From assembly GCF_009856415.1 (NCBI RefSeq), contig NZ_WMEZ01000002.1, positions 372,001 to 436,000 of the forward strand: a DNA stretch of 64,000 nt, written 5' to 3'. Below are positions 28,329 through 36,243 of the stretch, one piece after another. The position numbers and the translations under genes are program-made. Positions within the stretch are counted from its first letter, which is position 1. Every line of letters starts with the position of its first letter. Source of the DNA: Halobacillus litoralis. Its GTDB lineage: Bacteria; Bacillota; Bacilli; Bacillales; Halobacillaceae. The notes beneath the pieces are model-generated. The model was not told the origin of the DNA. It was given only the letters and a program-made list of their open reading frames with translations, and did no database searches.

Positions 28329-29488
28329 TGGCCAGCCAAATTCGAGGAGCGATCACCGGAATCGGTGAGCTGAAGCCCGTCCGTTATTCAGAAGGAAAAA
28401 CCACCTTAAGTTTGATTGCAGAATCCGTCCGTCTCGCCATCCAGGATGCCGGCATCTCCAAGGAAGACGTTGACGGACTGCTCGTCGGACCACAAGTCGG
28501 GGAAACGCCGCAGCATGTGCCGGCGACGGTTTCCGAATACTTAGGAATCGATCCCAGTATGTCCAACACAGTGGATCTCGGGGGAGCGACCGGTCCGGGG
28601 ATGATTTGGAGAGCAGCCGCAGCCATCCAGGCCGGCATGTGCGAAACCGTCGTCTGTGTCTTAGCTAACAAAAATGAAAAAGGAGAAACATTGCGATCCC
28701 CAAACCGCAATCCGATCCGTGAATTTGATGTGCCTTTCGGGGCATCGGGAGCGAATACTTCCTATGCTCTCTTAAAAAGACAGCACATGGAAGAGTACGG
28801 ATCTACACAGGAAGATTTCGCAAGGATCGCATACTGGCACAGGAAAAATGCTCAGTTGAACCCGGAAGCGATTTTTTATGGAAAACCCGTGGAAGTCGAA
28901 GATATTCTCGCCTCTCCGATGATTGCCGATCCGCTTCACCTGCTGGAAATCGTCATGCCTGTCGCCGGTGGTTCAGCCGTCGTCGTAACATCAGCGGAAA
29001 AAGCTGCCTCAGGGAAGCATAAACCAGTCTATTTGAAAGGAGCTGGTGAAAAGATCACCCACCGGGCGGTAAGCCAGGCGCCAAGTATAGACGCTCTGCC
29101 GTTCAACTATTCAATCCCAAGGGCACTTGACCAAGCCCATACGAACATTGAAGACATCGACCTTTTCTCCCTGTATGACTGTTATACAAGCGTCGTTGCC
29201 ACCACCCTTGAAAGTGCAGGACTATGTAAGCCAGGTGAGTTCGGAGAGTTTGTCCAAAACCACAGCTTCGGTCATGACGGAGATTATCCATTGAACACGC
29301 ATGGAGGACAATTGGGCTTCGGTCAAGCAGACTTGGCCGGCGGCATGTCACACGTCGTGGAAGCCGTCCATCAATTGAGAGGCGAAGCTGGAAACCGTCA
29401 AATACCAGATGCCAAACAGGCTCTTGTGACGGGGAACGGAGCCACATTAAGCGAAACGACGGCCCTTGTGTTAGGAGGAGAACGATGA
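28328..29488 (+). CDS. Thiolase-fold protein lacking the thiolase nucleophile (SCP-x/Ltp2-like)
   Basis: 386 residues with the thiolase fold pattern (AITGIGELKPVRYSEG; GISKEDVDGLLVG; AAAAIQAGMCETVVCVLANK). Where thiolases have the nucleophilic cysteine this protein has VDLGGATG (residues 82-89), and the GHP histidine block is NTHGGQLGFGQADLAG, so both canonical catalytic residues are missing. LFSLYDCYTS near residue 280 is tyrosine-rich. In actinobacterial steroid degradation such Cys-less proteins (Ltp2) pair with a DUF35 protein and act as retro-aldolases. The next gene here is a DUF35 protein whose ATG overlaps this stop region. Retro-aldolase or acyl-transfer scaffold is therefore the best guess. 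Confidence 0.85.
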   Translation: MASQIRGAITGIGELKPVRYSEGKTTLSLIAESVRLAIQDAGISKEDVDGLLVGPQVGETPQHVPATVSEYLGIDPSMSNTVDLGGATGPGMIWRAAAAIQAGMCETVVCVLANKNEKGETLRSPNRNPIREFDVPFGASGANTSYALLKRQHMEEYGSTQEDFARIAYWHRKNAQLNPEAIFYGKPVEVEDILASPMIADPLHLLEIVMPVAGGSAVVVTSAEKAASGKHKPVYLKGAGEKITHRAVSQAPSIDALPFNYSIPRALDQAHTNIEDIDLFSLYDCYTSVVATTLESAGLCKPGEFGEFVQNHSFGHDGDYPLNTHGGQLGFGQADLAGGMSHVVEAVHQLRGEAGNRQIPDAKQALVTGNGATLSETTALVLGGER

Positions 29489-29907
29489 GCCAACTACAAA
29501 ACATTTCTTTACCAGGTCCTACGGCTACACCGATCAGCCAGCCTTTCTGGGAAAGCATCCATGCCGGACACCTCAGTCTTCAGCAATGTGACCAGTGTGA
29601 GCAATGGATCTTCTACCCACGCGAGCACTGCCCCCATTGTTTTCATGATTCGTTAACTTGGAAAAAAGCTTCTGGACGAGGGAAGCTGAAAACATGGAGC
29701 GTCATCCATCGGGCCGGACATCCAGCGTGGCAGGAACATACGCCCTATGTGGTCGGCGTCGTCGCCCTGGAAGAAGGACCTTCCCTATTGACACATGTCT
29801 TGGTAGAAGGAACTGCCTTAACCCAGAACCTAAAAGTCGAAATGGAAATCAGTGAAATCGGACCACACCCATTGCCATTCTTCAAAAAACAGGAGGAAAC
29901 GATATGA
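29485..29907 (+). CDS. DUF35 zinc-ribbon/OB-fold protein
   Basis: 140 residues. The N-terminal rubredoxin-like ribbon has CxxC at 35-38 and CxxC at 49-52 (CDQCEQWIFYPREHCPHC), followed by the OB-fold 'GRGKLKTWSVIHRAGHPAW'. DUF35 proteins bridge or activate thiolase-fold enzymes, for example in archaeal HMG-CoA synthesis and in steroid aldolases. The gene overlaps the preceding thiolase-like gene by four bases, a strong hint that the two products form a complex. Its stop overlaps the start of the 31-residue peptide (ATGA). Confidence 0.9.
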   Translation: MSQLQNISLPGPTATPISQPFWESIHAGHLSLQQCDQCEQWIFYPREHCPHCFHDSLTWKKASGRGKLKTWSVIHRAGHPAWQEHTPYVVGVVALEEGPSLLTHVLVEGTALTQNLKVEMEISEIGPHPLPFFKKQEETI

Positions 29908-29999
29908 TCCTTACGTATTTCATAGCTGTTGCTTTATTCTGGTTACTCGGACTATTCATATGGAAGAATTTTTACACGACGAAGAAAGGAGGACGATAA
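29904..29999 (+). CDS. 31-residue single-helix membrane peptide, putative symporter partner
   Basis: ATG at 29904 overlaps the DUF35 stop, with AGGAGG seven bases upstream. The peptide is MILTYFIAVALFWLLGLFIW followed by a basic KNFYTTKKGGR tail, so one membrane helix with the C-terminus inside. It ends three bases before the symporter ATG, and its own last codons (AAAGGAGGACG) supply the symporter's ribosome site. Small hydrophobic proteins encoded just ahead of SSS-family symporters are known in other bacteria. This one is shorter than the usual partners and would be missed by standard length cut-offs. Confidence 0.75.
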   Translation: MILTYFIAVALFWLLGLFIWKNFYTTKKGGR

Positions 30000-30002
30000 A
30001 CG

Positions 30003-31502
30003 ATGCTTACAAGTTCCAGTGTATTGCTATGGACCGTTATCCTTCTGTTAGCTGTATACTTTGCCGCTGTGACGTGGGTGGGTAAAAAAGGGCGGGCGCA
30101 CAGTCAGTCGATGTCCGGTTTTGCAACAGCCCGGGGAAAAGTCAGTCCCTGGTTGGTCGGCGCAAGTTTTGCCACTTCCTACGCCAGTGCCAACTTATTC
30201 ATCGGCGTCCCAGGCCTCGCTTACGAACACGGGACCGCCGTGCTCTGGTACACCCTTGGCTGCTTTGGCGTATCCTGGGTCGGCCTTCTTCTATTCGCCA
30301 AAACGTTCTGGCGTTATGGGAAGAAATTCGGTCATGTGTCGACACTTCCGGAGTGGCTTGGAAAACGTTATAACTCGAAAGCCCTGCAAGCCATCGTCTC
30401 TTTACTGATCTTATTCAATGTCTATTATATCGTCGGACAAAATGTCGGACTTGCGACCATCTTTGAAACCGTCATCGGTATCCCCTACTTCTGGGGTATC
30501 ATCATCGGTGTGGCCATCACGATTCTTTACATCGGTCTAGGCGGTGCCTTCGCACAAATCATCACGGATGGCATCCAGGGGATTCTTATGGCAATTACAT
30601 CAGTATTCATCGTCGTTTCCTTTTTCTGGACAATCGGTGGAGGTTGGAATGTCTTCGGTGTACTAACCGATCGGCTGAATAGCATCGACCCGAACCTGAC
30701 CGCAGCCATTGCAGACGGCGGTCCCTACAACAGCGCGCTCGCCATCATGGCTGTACAGTTCCTGCTATTTAGTTTCGTATTGATGCCACACCTGTTGAAC
30801 AAAGTCCTGTCGATCGAAAAAGAAGAAGACCTGGCACCGTTCACCTTATCCGCAGGGCTCGTGCTCTGCATCATATCAACGCTGATGGTGCTCGGTGGTC
30901 TCGCCGCCCGCGTGCTTTTCCCAAGTTTGCAAAGTGCCGATGCGGCCATTCCGACTTATGTCATTGAGGCTTTCCCGAGTGTCATCGCAGCCATCATGAT
31001 CGTCGGTATTATCTCTGCAATCCTATCTAGTACCGACAGCTTGTATTTAGGAATTACCACAAGTATCGGTAACGACCTGTACCGCGTCGTCGCGCCGTTA
31101 CTGACATCAAGGAAAATGTCCACACAAGAATTGGACAACAATTCATTGAAAGTGGCGAAAGGATCCCTAATTGTCGTAGGACTCCTGTCTCTCTACTTCT
31201 CATTAGAACGACCAGAGTCCCTGGCCTTCCTGATTCAGTTCAGCTTCTCCGCAATCATATCCGGTATCATCGCGCCCATCACCCTCGGGTATTTCTGGAA
31301 CCGGGCGAATCATTATGGCGCGATCGCCGCTGTGGTTACGGGTGCTTCCCTGTATGTAACCTTTACGTCTCTTAACTTAATCGGAAATATTTTTATCGCC
31401 ATGTTCTTTAGTGCAGCTGCGGCCTTTGTCATTATGGGGATTGTAAGTGTACTGACGGCTAAAGCGAAAGAAGAAAAGTTGGTGTTGGAGAAATCTAGTT
31501 AA
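30003..31502 (+). CDS. Sodium:solute symporter (SSS family)
   Basis: 499 residues, about thirteen membrane helices. SGFATARGKVSPWLVGASFATSYASANLFIG is the SSS entry signature, and AAIMIVGIISAILSSTDSLYLGITT holds the Na+-site region typical of the family. It should import an organic acid or similar solute with sodium. Last gene of the SAM-riboswitch operon; its substrate is presumably that of the CoA ligase. G+C-rich like the rest of the operon. Confidence 0.92.
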   Translation: MLTSSSVLLWTVILLLAVYFAAVTWVGKKGRAHSQSMSGFATARGKVSPWLVGASFATSYASANLFIGVPGLAYEHGTAVLWYTLGCFGVSWVGLLLFAKTFWRYGKKFGHVSTLPEWLGKRYNSKALQAIVSLLILFNVYYIVGQNVGLATIFETVIGIPYFWGIIIGVAITILYIGLGGAFAQIITDGIQGILMAITSVFIVVSFFWTIGGGWNVFGVLTDRLNSIDPNLTAAIADGGPYNSALAIMAVQFLLFSFVLMPHLLNKVLSIEKEEDLAPFTLSAGLVLCIISTLMVLGGLAARVLFPSLQSADAAIPTYVIEAFPSVIAAIMIVGIISAILSSTDSLYLGITTSIGNDLYRVVAPLLTSRKMSTQELDNNSLKVAKGSLIVVGLLSLYFSLERPESLAFLIQFSFSAIISGIIAPITLGYFWNRANHYGAIAAVVTGASLYVTFTSLNLIGNIFIAMFFSAAAAFVIMGIVSVLTAKAKEEKLVLEKSS

Positions 31503-31549
31503 CTAAATACAGGCTTAACCCCAACAGACTATTTTACATGGCCATAAGT

Positions 31550-31585
31550 GCGTAACACCATAGATCATTGACTCTGGTGTTACGC
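31550..31585 (+). terminator. GCGTAAC hairpin after the SAM-regulated operon
   Basis: GCGTAACACCA / TGGTGTTACGC perfect 11-base-pair stem with a 14-base loop. There is no T run on either side, so it may protect the 3' end or terminate weakly. Related in sequence to the GCGTAG hairpin family. Confidence 0.5.
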
Positions 31586-31699
31586 CATCCTATGTCGATC
31601 TACCGCACAGAGAATCAACTCAGTTCAACTCAGTTTATTTCCCTTCTAAATGTGGGCACCCAATTGTTAAAAAAAGCACCTTAGAGGGAACAATTTTTA

Positions 31700-31786
31700 T
31701 TATCGTTTTTCCCTCGGCTGTTTCTCTTCTTTACGATCATGAATTTGTGCATTCTTATTCGAAAGTTTTTTGTTTCCTTTTGCCAT
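31700..31786 (-). CDS. Very small basic hypothetical protein
   Basis: 28 residues, MAKGNKKLSNKNAQIHD... with a Lys/Glu/Arg-rich tail ending EKR. GGGAGGG precedes the ATG at ideal spacing, which is the main support. Small basic proteins of this look are common in Bacillaceae. No function known. Confidence 0.6.
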   Translation of the reverse strand: MAKGNKKLSNKNAQIHDRKEEKQPREKR

Positions 31787-32167
31787 GATTATCCCTCCCA
31801 TCTCTCTTATTATTTCGAGAGTTGCACGTTTTATTAAAGAAGCCCCGGAACAATCAATACACATACAAGTACTGTAAATAGAAGCGAAGCATTAAAGGAA
31901 AACCTCACCATAAGCAGAAGCCTACTTTGTTCATGGATTTCAACAACGATAGCCCCCACTTCTTAAGGGATAAGAAGTGGGGGCTATCGTTGTATATTTA
32001 ATATTTATATATTGATTTTAGGATTTTTTATATGACCAAACCTATGCCTGCAACCATAACGTACATAGTACACCCCTTCAATTCAAGACCTTGTTCTGTA
32101 CCCAGCCTAAAAAAAGAGGTTTAATCATCACCCATTTGAGTTATAGATACTTGTGAAACGGTTTGGT
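31787..32167. other. Intergenic region holding a long perfect hairpin
   Basis: Apart from the 22-base-pair palindrome at 31944-31992 no feature is seen. The sequence right of the palindrome is AT-rich. Confidence 0.5.
31944..31992. repeat. Perfect 22-base-pair inverted repeat with five-base loop
   Basis: Left arm CAACGATAGCCCCCACTTCT plus TA, loop AGGGA, right arm its exact reverse complement. The C5/G5 block makes it very stable. No T run on either side. Too perfect and long for an ordinary terminator. Confidence 0.9.
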
Positions 32168-33139
32168 TTAATTTAATGAACGATACAAGAAAGCACTAAA
32201 TTCAGCTCTTGTTGCTTCTTGATTAGGGCGGAATGTGTTGTCATTATATCCTGAAGTGATAGAATTCGACGCTAATGTATACACATCATCATAGGCCCAA
32301 TGAGAAGAGCTCATATCCTTAAAACGATAGGAACTGCTTTTATTGCTGAATTCGAAAGCTCTATTAATGATGGCTGCTATTTCAGATCTGGTAATCGCTT
32401 CATCTGGTTTGAATGTACCGTTCCCATAACCAGTGACCAGACCAGCATTCACTGCCGCATTGATGTAGCCATATGCCCAGTGTGAAGAAGAAACATCTTC
32501 GAATTGGGTGGATGAAGATGGATTAAGCTTCAAAGACTTGCCCACCATCATAGCTACTTGTGCTCTGGTGACATGATCTGTAGGTCCAAAACTTCCATCA
32601 GAATAACCATTGATGATTCCTTCGTTATTTAAATGTTTTATTTCATTATAGGCCCAGTAACCACTGGATACATCATTGAAAAAACTGTTATGTAAAAACC
32701 TTTTGGCGCCCGTGTACTTATCTCCCCAATAACCAGAGTAGACAGGGTCAATGGCAACTCCTCTACTTTTAGTAGCCGAAATCATTTTCCCGTCTCCGAT
32801 ATAAAACCCTACATGAGAAATTCCTTGTTTATATGTACCCGAGAAGAAAACCAAGTCACCTTTTTGTAGATTTGATTTCGATACATAGGTCCCTTGTTTA
32901 TATTGATCATAGGAACCCCTTGAAAGATTGACTCCTACTTTGTCCATTATGTAGTATGTAAATCCGGAACAATCAAACCCAGCAGAAGTTTCTCCACTCC
33001 ACTGATATGGCGTTCCAAGATGTTCTTTTGCAAGTTTGATTACTTCCTCGCCTGAGACGGATGCTGCCTGAGTTTGTGGTACAAATAAGACCATGGCCAT
33101 AAGACTTGTTAACACGACACTGAAAAATTTCTTCCCCAA
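32168..33139 (-). CDS. NlpC/P60 peptidoglycan endopeptidase with three SLH domains
   Basis: 323 residues from TTG 33139, nine bases after AGGAGG; the frame is open to 33202 but without a ribosome site. Signal peptide ends QTQA-AS. NlpC/P60 domain at about residues 28-145: catalytic Cys in FDCSGFTYY, His in SHVGFYIG, plus the LGTPYQWSGE opening. It cleaves peptide stems of peptidoglycan. Three C-terminal SLH domains (IINGYSDGSFGP, LVTGYGNGTFKP, ITSGYNDNTFRP) tether it to the wall. A wall-remodelling hydrolase, single gene. Confidence 0.95.
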   Translation of the reverse strand: MGKKFFSVVLTSLMAMVLFVPQTQAASVSGEEVIKLAKEHLGTPYQWSGETSAGFDCSGFTYYIMDKVGVNLSRGSYDQYKQGTYVSKSNLQKGDLVFFSGTYKQGISHVGFYIGDGKMISATKSRGVAIDPVYSGYWGDKYTGAKRFLHNSFFNDVSSGYWAYNEIKHLNNEGIINGYSDGSFGPTDHVTRAQVAMMVGKSLKLNPSSSTQFEDVSSSHWAYGYINAAVNAGLVTGYGNGTFKPDEAITRSEIAAIINRAFEFSNKSSSYRFKDMSSSHWAYDDVYTLASNSITSGYNDNTFRPNQEATRAEFSAFLYRSLN

Positions 33140-33495
33140 AAGATTGTACCTCCTGATTATGTATGAATGGATTGTTTTTTCTCTTTTACTATCGTAGCAC
33201 ACTATATTTCGACATTATTTTACAATTATGTAACAAAGCCTCTATCTTTCTCCTTATTACCATTGAAGCTATACTAGCCCTCAGTAGTTTTAAGGGGAGA
33301 ACAATATACCATTTGGATTAAATCGAAAATCCCATTTCAGCTATGTTTTCAATGTACGCCAGCACCAACAAAAGTGCGTATATGAACATATAAGCATATA
33401 AAGCATGGAAAAGCGTAGCATCAAGGACAAACCCTCAACCCTACGCTCCCTCTGAGCCTCTATTATATTTGGAGGCAACCCCAAAAAATACAGTC
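33140..33495. other. Intergenic region with GCGTAG hairpin
   Basis: Upstream region of the NlpC/P60 gene plus the hairpin at 33411-33449. No gene seen. Confidence 0.4.
33411..33449 (-). terminator. Degenerate GCGTAG-family hairpin, terminator of the DUF3221 gene
   Basis: AGCGTAG / CTACGCT outer arms with an inner AGG / CCT pairing; minus strand continues TTTTCC. Confidence 0.6.
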
Positions 33496-34026
33496 TCAGT
33501 CTCTTACAACGATTCGCTCTCTTTCCTCTTCCGTCGAAAACGTATTTTTCAGTGTTATTTGCCATTGGTCCTCTTCATCCTCATACGTAGAAGACACCAC
33601 CACAACAACACCTTGCCCAAGTGCGTGTTTGTCTATCGCTTTTCTTAAAGCTTCAGAAGGATAAAGATCCGCACCATCCGGCTTCTTCTCCGGAACGACC
33701 TTTATCTTATCCCCATTGGCCTGACCGGGGTAAGATTCCTCTACTCCTCCTTCTAACCAAACTTCTACCTCTTCACCAACTTCAGCATCAGTGTTCATCC
33801 TTACTCGAATAGCTTCGTGGTAATCTTCTTCTTCTTTAGTATGCGAGAAGTCTTTGCCTTCCGGATTTACCACCAGGATTCCGTCCCTATCTTTTACCAT
33901 GATATAACCGTATATATCTGGAGAGTCGCCTGGCAACAATATGTTAGGTTCATCGTTAGAACCGACAGTTCCATAACCACAAGCAGTTAAGAGGAGAGCA
34001 ACGTAAATCATGATTAACGTTCTCAA
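33496..34026 (-). CDS. DUF3221-type lipoprotein
   Basis: 176 residues from a TTG at 34026 (GGAAGGTG upstream). Signal MRTLIMIYVALLLTACG with lipobox cysteine at 16. The mature N-terminal half DIYGYIMVKDRDGILVVNPE is the DUF3221 (YobA-like) pattern; the second half (GEEVEVWLEGGVEESYPGQA) fits the OB-like strand order of that family. Function unknown; a membrane-anchored extracellular protein. Confidence 0.75.
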   Translation of the reverse strand: MRTLIMIYVALLLTACGYGTVGSNDEPNILLPGDSPDIYGYIMVKDRDGILVVNPEGKDFSHTKEEEDYHEAIRVRMNTDAEVGEEVEVWLEGGVEESYPGQANGDKIKVVPEKKPDGADLYPSEALRKAIDKHALGQGVVVVVSSTYEDEEDQWQITLKNTFSTEEERERIVVRD

Positions 34027-34079
34027 AGAATCACACCTTCCATATAATGACCAGCTATATTAATAATAAAGTTTCATGA

Positions 34080-34142
34080 TTACCCAACCGCAGAGTCACC
34101 TATCATCACCATAAAAAGCAGTATTACTATAAGTGGTTTCAT
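34080..34142 (-). CDS. Possible 20-residue hydrophobic peptide
   Basis: ATG preceded by GGTGGAGGTTGGTT; product MKPLIVILLFMVMIGDSAVG. The strong ribosome site is the only support. The start lies inside an inverted repeat (34124-34185) that could mask it. It may be a leader, a small membrane peptide, or a remnant of a signal sequence. Confidence 0.35.
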   Translation of the reverse strand: MKPLIVILLFMVMIGDSAVG

Positions 34143-34185
34143 AACCAACCTCCACCATCGTACTTAAGGTTATGAACCACTATAC
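34124..34185. repeat. Imperfect inverted repeat around the small-peptide start
   Basis: TATAaGTGGTTtCATAACC against AGGTTATGAACCACTATA with a 24-base spacer that contains the GGTGGAGG ribosome site. Confidence 0.6.
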
Positions 34186-34582
34186 CTTTAGTATCGTGAT
34201 TCAGATCCACTATGCAATTTAATCCCTTTCACTCCAATAAGTCGATTACAGGATGGAAAAAGTTTCAATGATAGTGGGAAATTAAGCATATACATTTCAT
34301 ATAAAAACAACGTGAAATCACCTCTAAATGTTGTGGATACTGAAGATGTCACCTTCGGGAACGAAGGATTGTAAAAGTGCGATGATTGTGCTAATCTGAT
34401 GCGTGGCTCTTCTTGTCATTTTTTAGTACTCTTACCCTTACATATCAAACTATTGTTGTAGCTGTTTCTTAAATAATTAATAGTATCTATGAATATATCA
34501 ATGAAAGCACTCGTTGTATTCCAGCCCTCTCCTTTATTGGGGAGTCAGAGCCCTTTCAAAAATAATATAAAGGATGAATGTT
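34186..34582. other. Intergenic region, nothing recognised
   Basis: AT-rich with one short hairpin (CCTTCG...CGAAGG near 34352). No convincing coding sequence or RNA gene seen. Confidence 0.4.
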
Positions 34583-35635
34583 TTGAAAAAAATAATGTTT
34601 GTGACATCTGTTGTTATGGTTTTCTTTTTGATTCCTAATCTTCAAGCCCATGCTTATCCGTTTGAACCTGTCGATATTGAGGGGCATTGGGCGTATGAAG
34701 AAATGGATCAGTTTGCAAAAGCATCTCTTGTGCAGGGGTATGAATTATCGGATGGCCGAAGAGAATTCCGCCCATACCAGTCCATTACGCGCGCAGAGTT
34801 TGTAGCCATCCTAAATCGTGCTTTAGACCTGAAGGAAGTAGAAGGTGGAACGGATTTTAAAGATATTAAAGGAAAGTGGTTTGAAGAGAGTGTCCGTATT
34901 GCTTCTTCCCAAGGACTCGTTTATGGGATAGGAGAAAATAAGTTCGAACCAAACCGTCCCATTACACGAGCAGAAATTGCCTCCATCGTTATTCGAGCGA
35001 TGGAAGACAGCATTGACTTCTCTAAAGGATCTGTCAAAACGTTTGACGACTTATCTCAGCACTGGGCATTAGATGCGATCAATCAAGCGAGTAAAGTCGG
35101 CATCATTCACGGGGTATCTACGACAGAATTCAAACCAAACCGAAACGCTAATCGTGCGGAATCCATTGTTATGATCAAGCGTGCGTTAGACAAAGAACAA
35201 AGTAATGTTCCTACGGAAGAATATCTGGTCAACCTCATTCACCAATTATCCGAAGAATGGACGTCTGCTCTTGAAACGAAGGATTATGAAAAATTAAGGG
35301 CGACACAAGAACGGACTACTGGATATTATGAAGCGATGCAATCCATCAGTCATTCATATGACATCAAAGGAATGGAAGATGGAACTTCAGTGGATTATGA
35401 AGTGACTACACCTAAACAAGGACATGCCGTTCATATAGCCAATCGATTCGCTGCCGTGAAGATTACCCAGGGGGAAGTGGAAAGAACGGTGACTTTCCCC
35501 TATGAACGAAATGGAAGTAATGTATGGACTTCCTCTATCTCTGAGGTGGGAACCTACCGTTTCTATAAGGAAGATGGAACATGGAAGATTTACGACATTC
35601 AGTCTCAAGGGGAAGAAGGATTGCTGCTTTATTAA
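34583..35635 (+). CDS. SLH-domain surface protein
   Basis: 350 residues from TTG 34583, nine bases after AAAGGA; an ATG at 34574 overlaps that site. Signal peptide ends LQAHA-YP. Three SLH domains at about 27-205 (VDIEGHWAYEEMDQFA..., IKGKWFEESVRIASS..., DDLSQHWALDAINQA...). The C-terminal 140 residues contain a helical NTF2-like region (EEWTSALETKDYEKLRATQE) ending in a compact beta part (TYRFYKEDGTWKIYDIQSQG). This DUF4440/NTF2-type module suggests ligand binding rather than catalysis. Single gene with a strong terminator. Confidence 0.88.
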   Translation: MKKIMFVTSVVMVFFLIPNLQAHAYPFEPVDIEGHWAYEEMDQFAKASLVQGYELSDGRREFRPYQSITRAEFVAILNRALDLKEVEGGTDFKDIKGKWFEESVRIASSQGLVYGIGENKFEPNRPITRAEIASIVIRAMEDSIDFSKGSVKTFDDLSQHWALDAINQASKVGIIHGVSTTEFKPNRNANRAESIVMIKRALDKEQSNVPTEEYLVNLIHQLSEEWTSALETKDYEKLRATQERTTGYYEAMQSISHSYDIKGMEDGTSVDYEVTTPKQGHAVHIANRFAAVKITQGEVERTVTFPYERNGSNVWTSSISEVGTYRFYKEDGTWKIYDIQSQGEEGLLLY

Positions 35636-35644
35636 ACATTATCC

Positions 35645-35685
35645 AAAACCGCTCCAAAGCTACTATGCTTTGGAGCGGTTTTTAT
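35645..35685 (+). terminator. Rho-independent terminator
   Basis: AAAACCGCTCCAAAGC / GCTTTGGAGCGGTTTT stem, loop TACTAT. Near-identical to the hairpin at 36825. Confidence 0.9.
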
Positions 35686-35718
35686 TTGGAAAGCAGATGT
35701 ATTATAAAGAGTTGATTG

Positions 35719-36243
35719 TTAGAACTTTCGTTTGATATATTCACGTTCTTCTTCTTCGCTCATAAGTCCCGTCGCCCTACCGATCGTTCCGTTTTGCCAT
35801 TCCCAAATGGTATTGTGAACAGTTACGGCGTTGGAGAAGTCACCCTTGTCCCATGCTTCCAACGACTTCTTATAAAAATCAAAATGTTCGTAATGGTCTT
35901 CGGTTCCTTCCACTGATTTCAATATACCAAGCATATGGTCAATTTGCTCTGCCGTCATTTGTTGACTTCCGCGCTTTTTGTTAGCTCGAACCTTTTGGTG
36001 CGTCATTTCGTGTAGTTCCTGTCTAAAAGAACCTTCAGAAGGAATACCGTCTTTTTCAACTGCTTTTATTTCTTTCTGATCCGTTGGTTCGTTAACTTCC
36101 TTCATAATCTGTTCCTGTTCTTTCGTCATGGAATTACCTTCTGATTGAAACCCAGAAAAAACAACCCAAACAATTGCCCCAATTACAATAAGAGATACTG
36201 CTCCTAACGAATACAATGACCACTTCAGAATTTTTTCCGCCAT
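35719..36243 (-). CDS. DUF6241-like membrane-anchored protein
   Basis: 174 residues from ATG 36243 (GGAGACGGGGAACTAT upstream). One N-terminal membrane helix (WSLYSLGAVSLIVIGAIVWVV), then a charged linker and a helical domain with HEMTHQKVRANKKRGSQQMT, YKKSLEAWDKGDFSNAVTVH and WEWQNGTIGRATGLMS. The pattern HxMTHQKV...WxxGxxxxAVxxHNxIWxxQxGxxGxA is typical of DUF6241. Function unknown. The minus-strand gene runs toward the SLH gene's terminator. Confidence 0.75.
   Translation of the reverse strand: MAEKILKWSLYSLGAVSLIVIGAIVWVVFSGFQSEGNSMTKEQEQIMKEVNEPTDQKEIKAVEKDGIPSEGSFRQELHEMTHQKVRANKKRGSQQMTAEQIDHMLGILKSVEGTEDHYEHFDFYKKSLEAWDKGDFSNAVTVHNTIWEWQNGTIGRATGLMSEEEEREYIKRKF

Noticed and set aside
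29103-29558. 151-codon minus-strand frame
   Set aside because: Antisense to the Cys-less thiolase-like gene and the DUF35 start; no ribosome site or recognisable domain.
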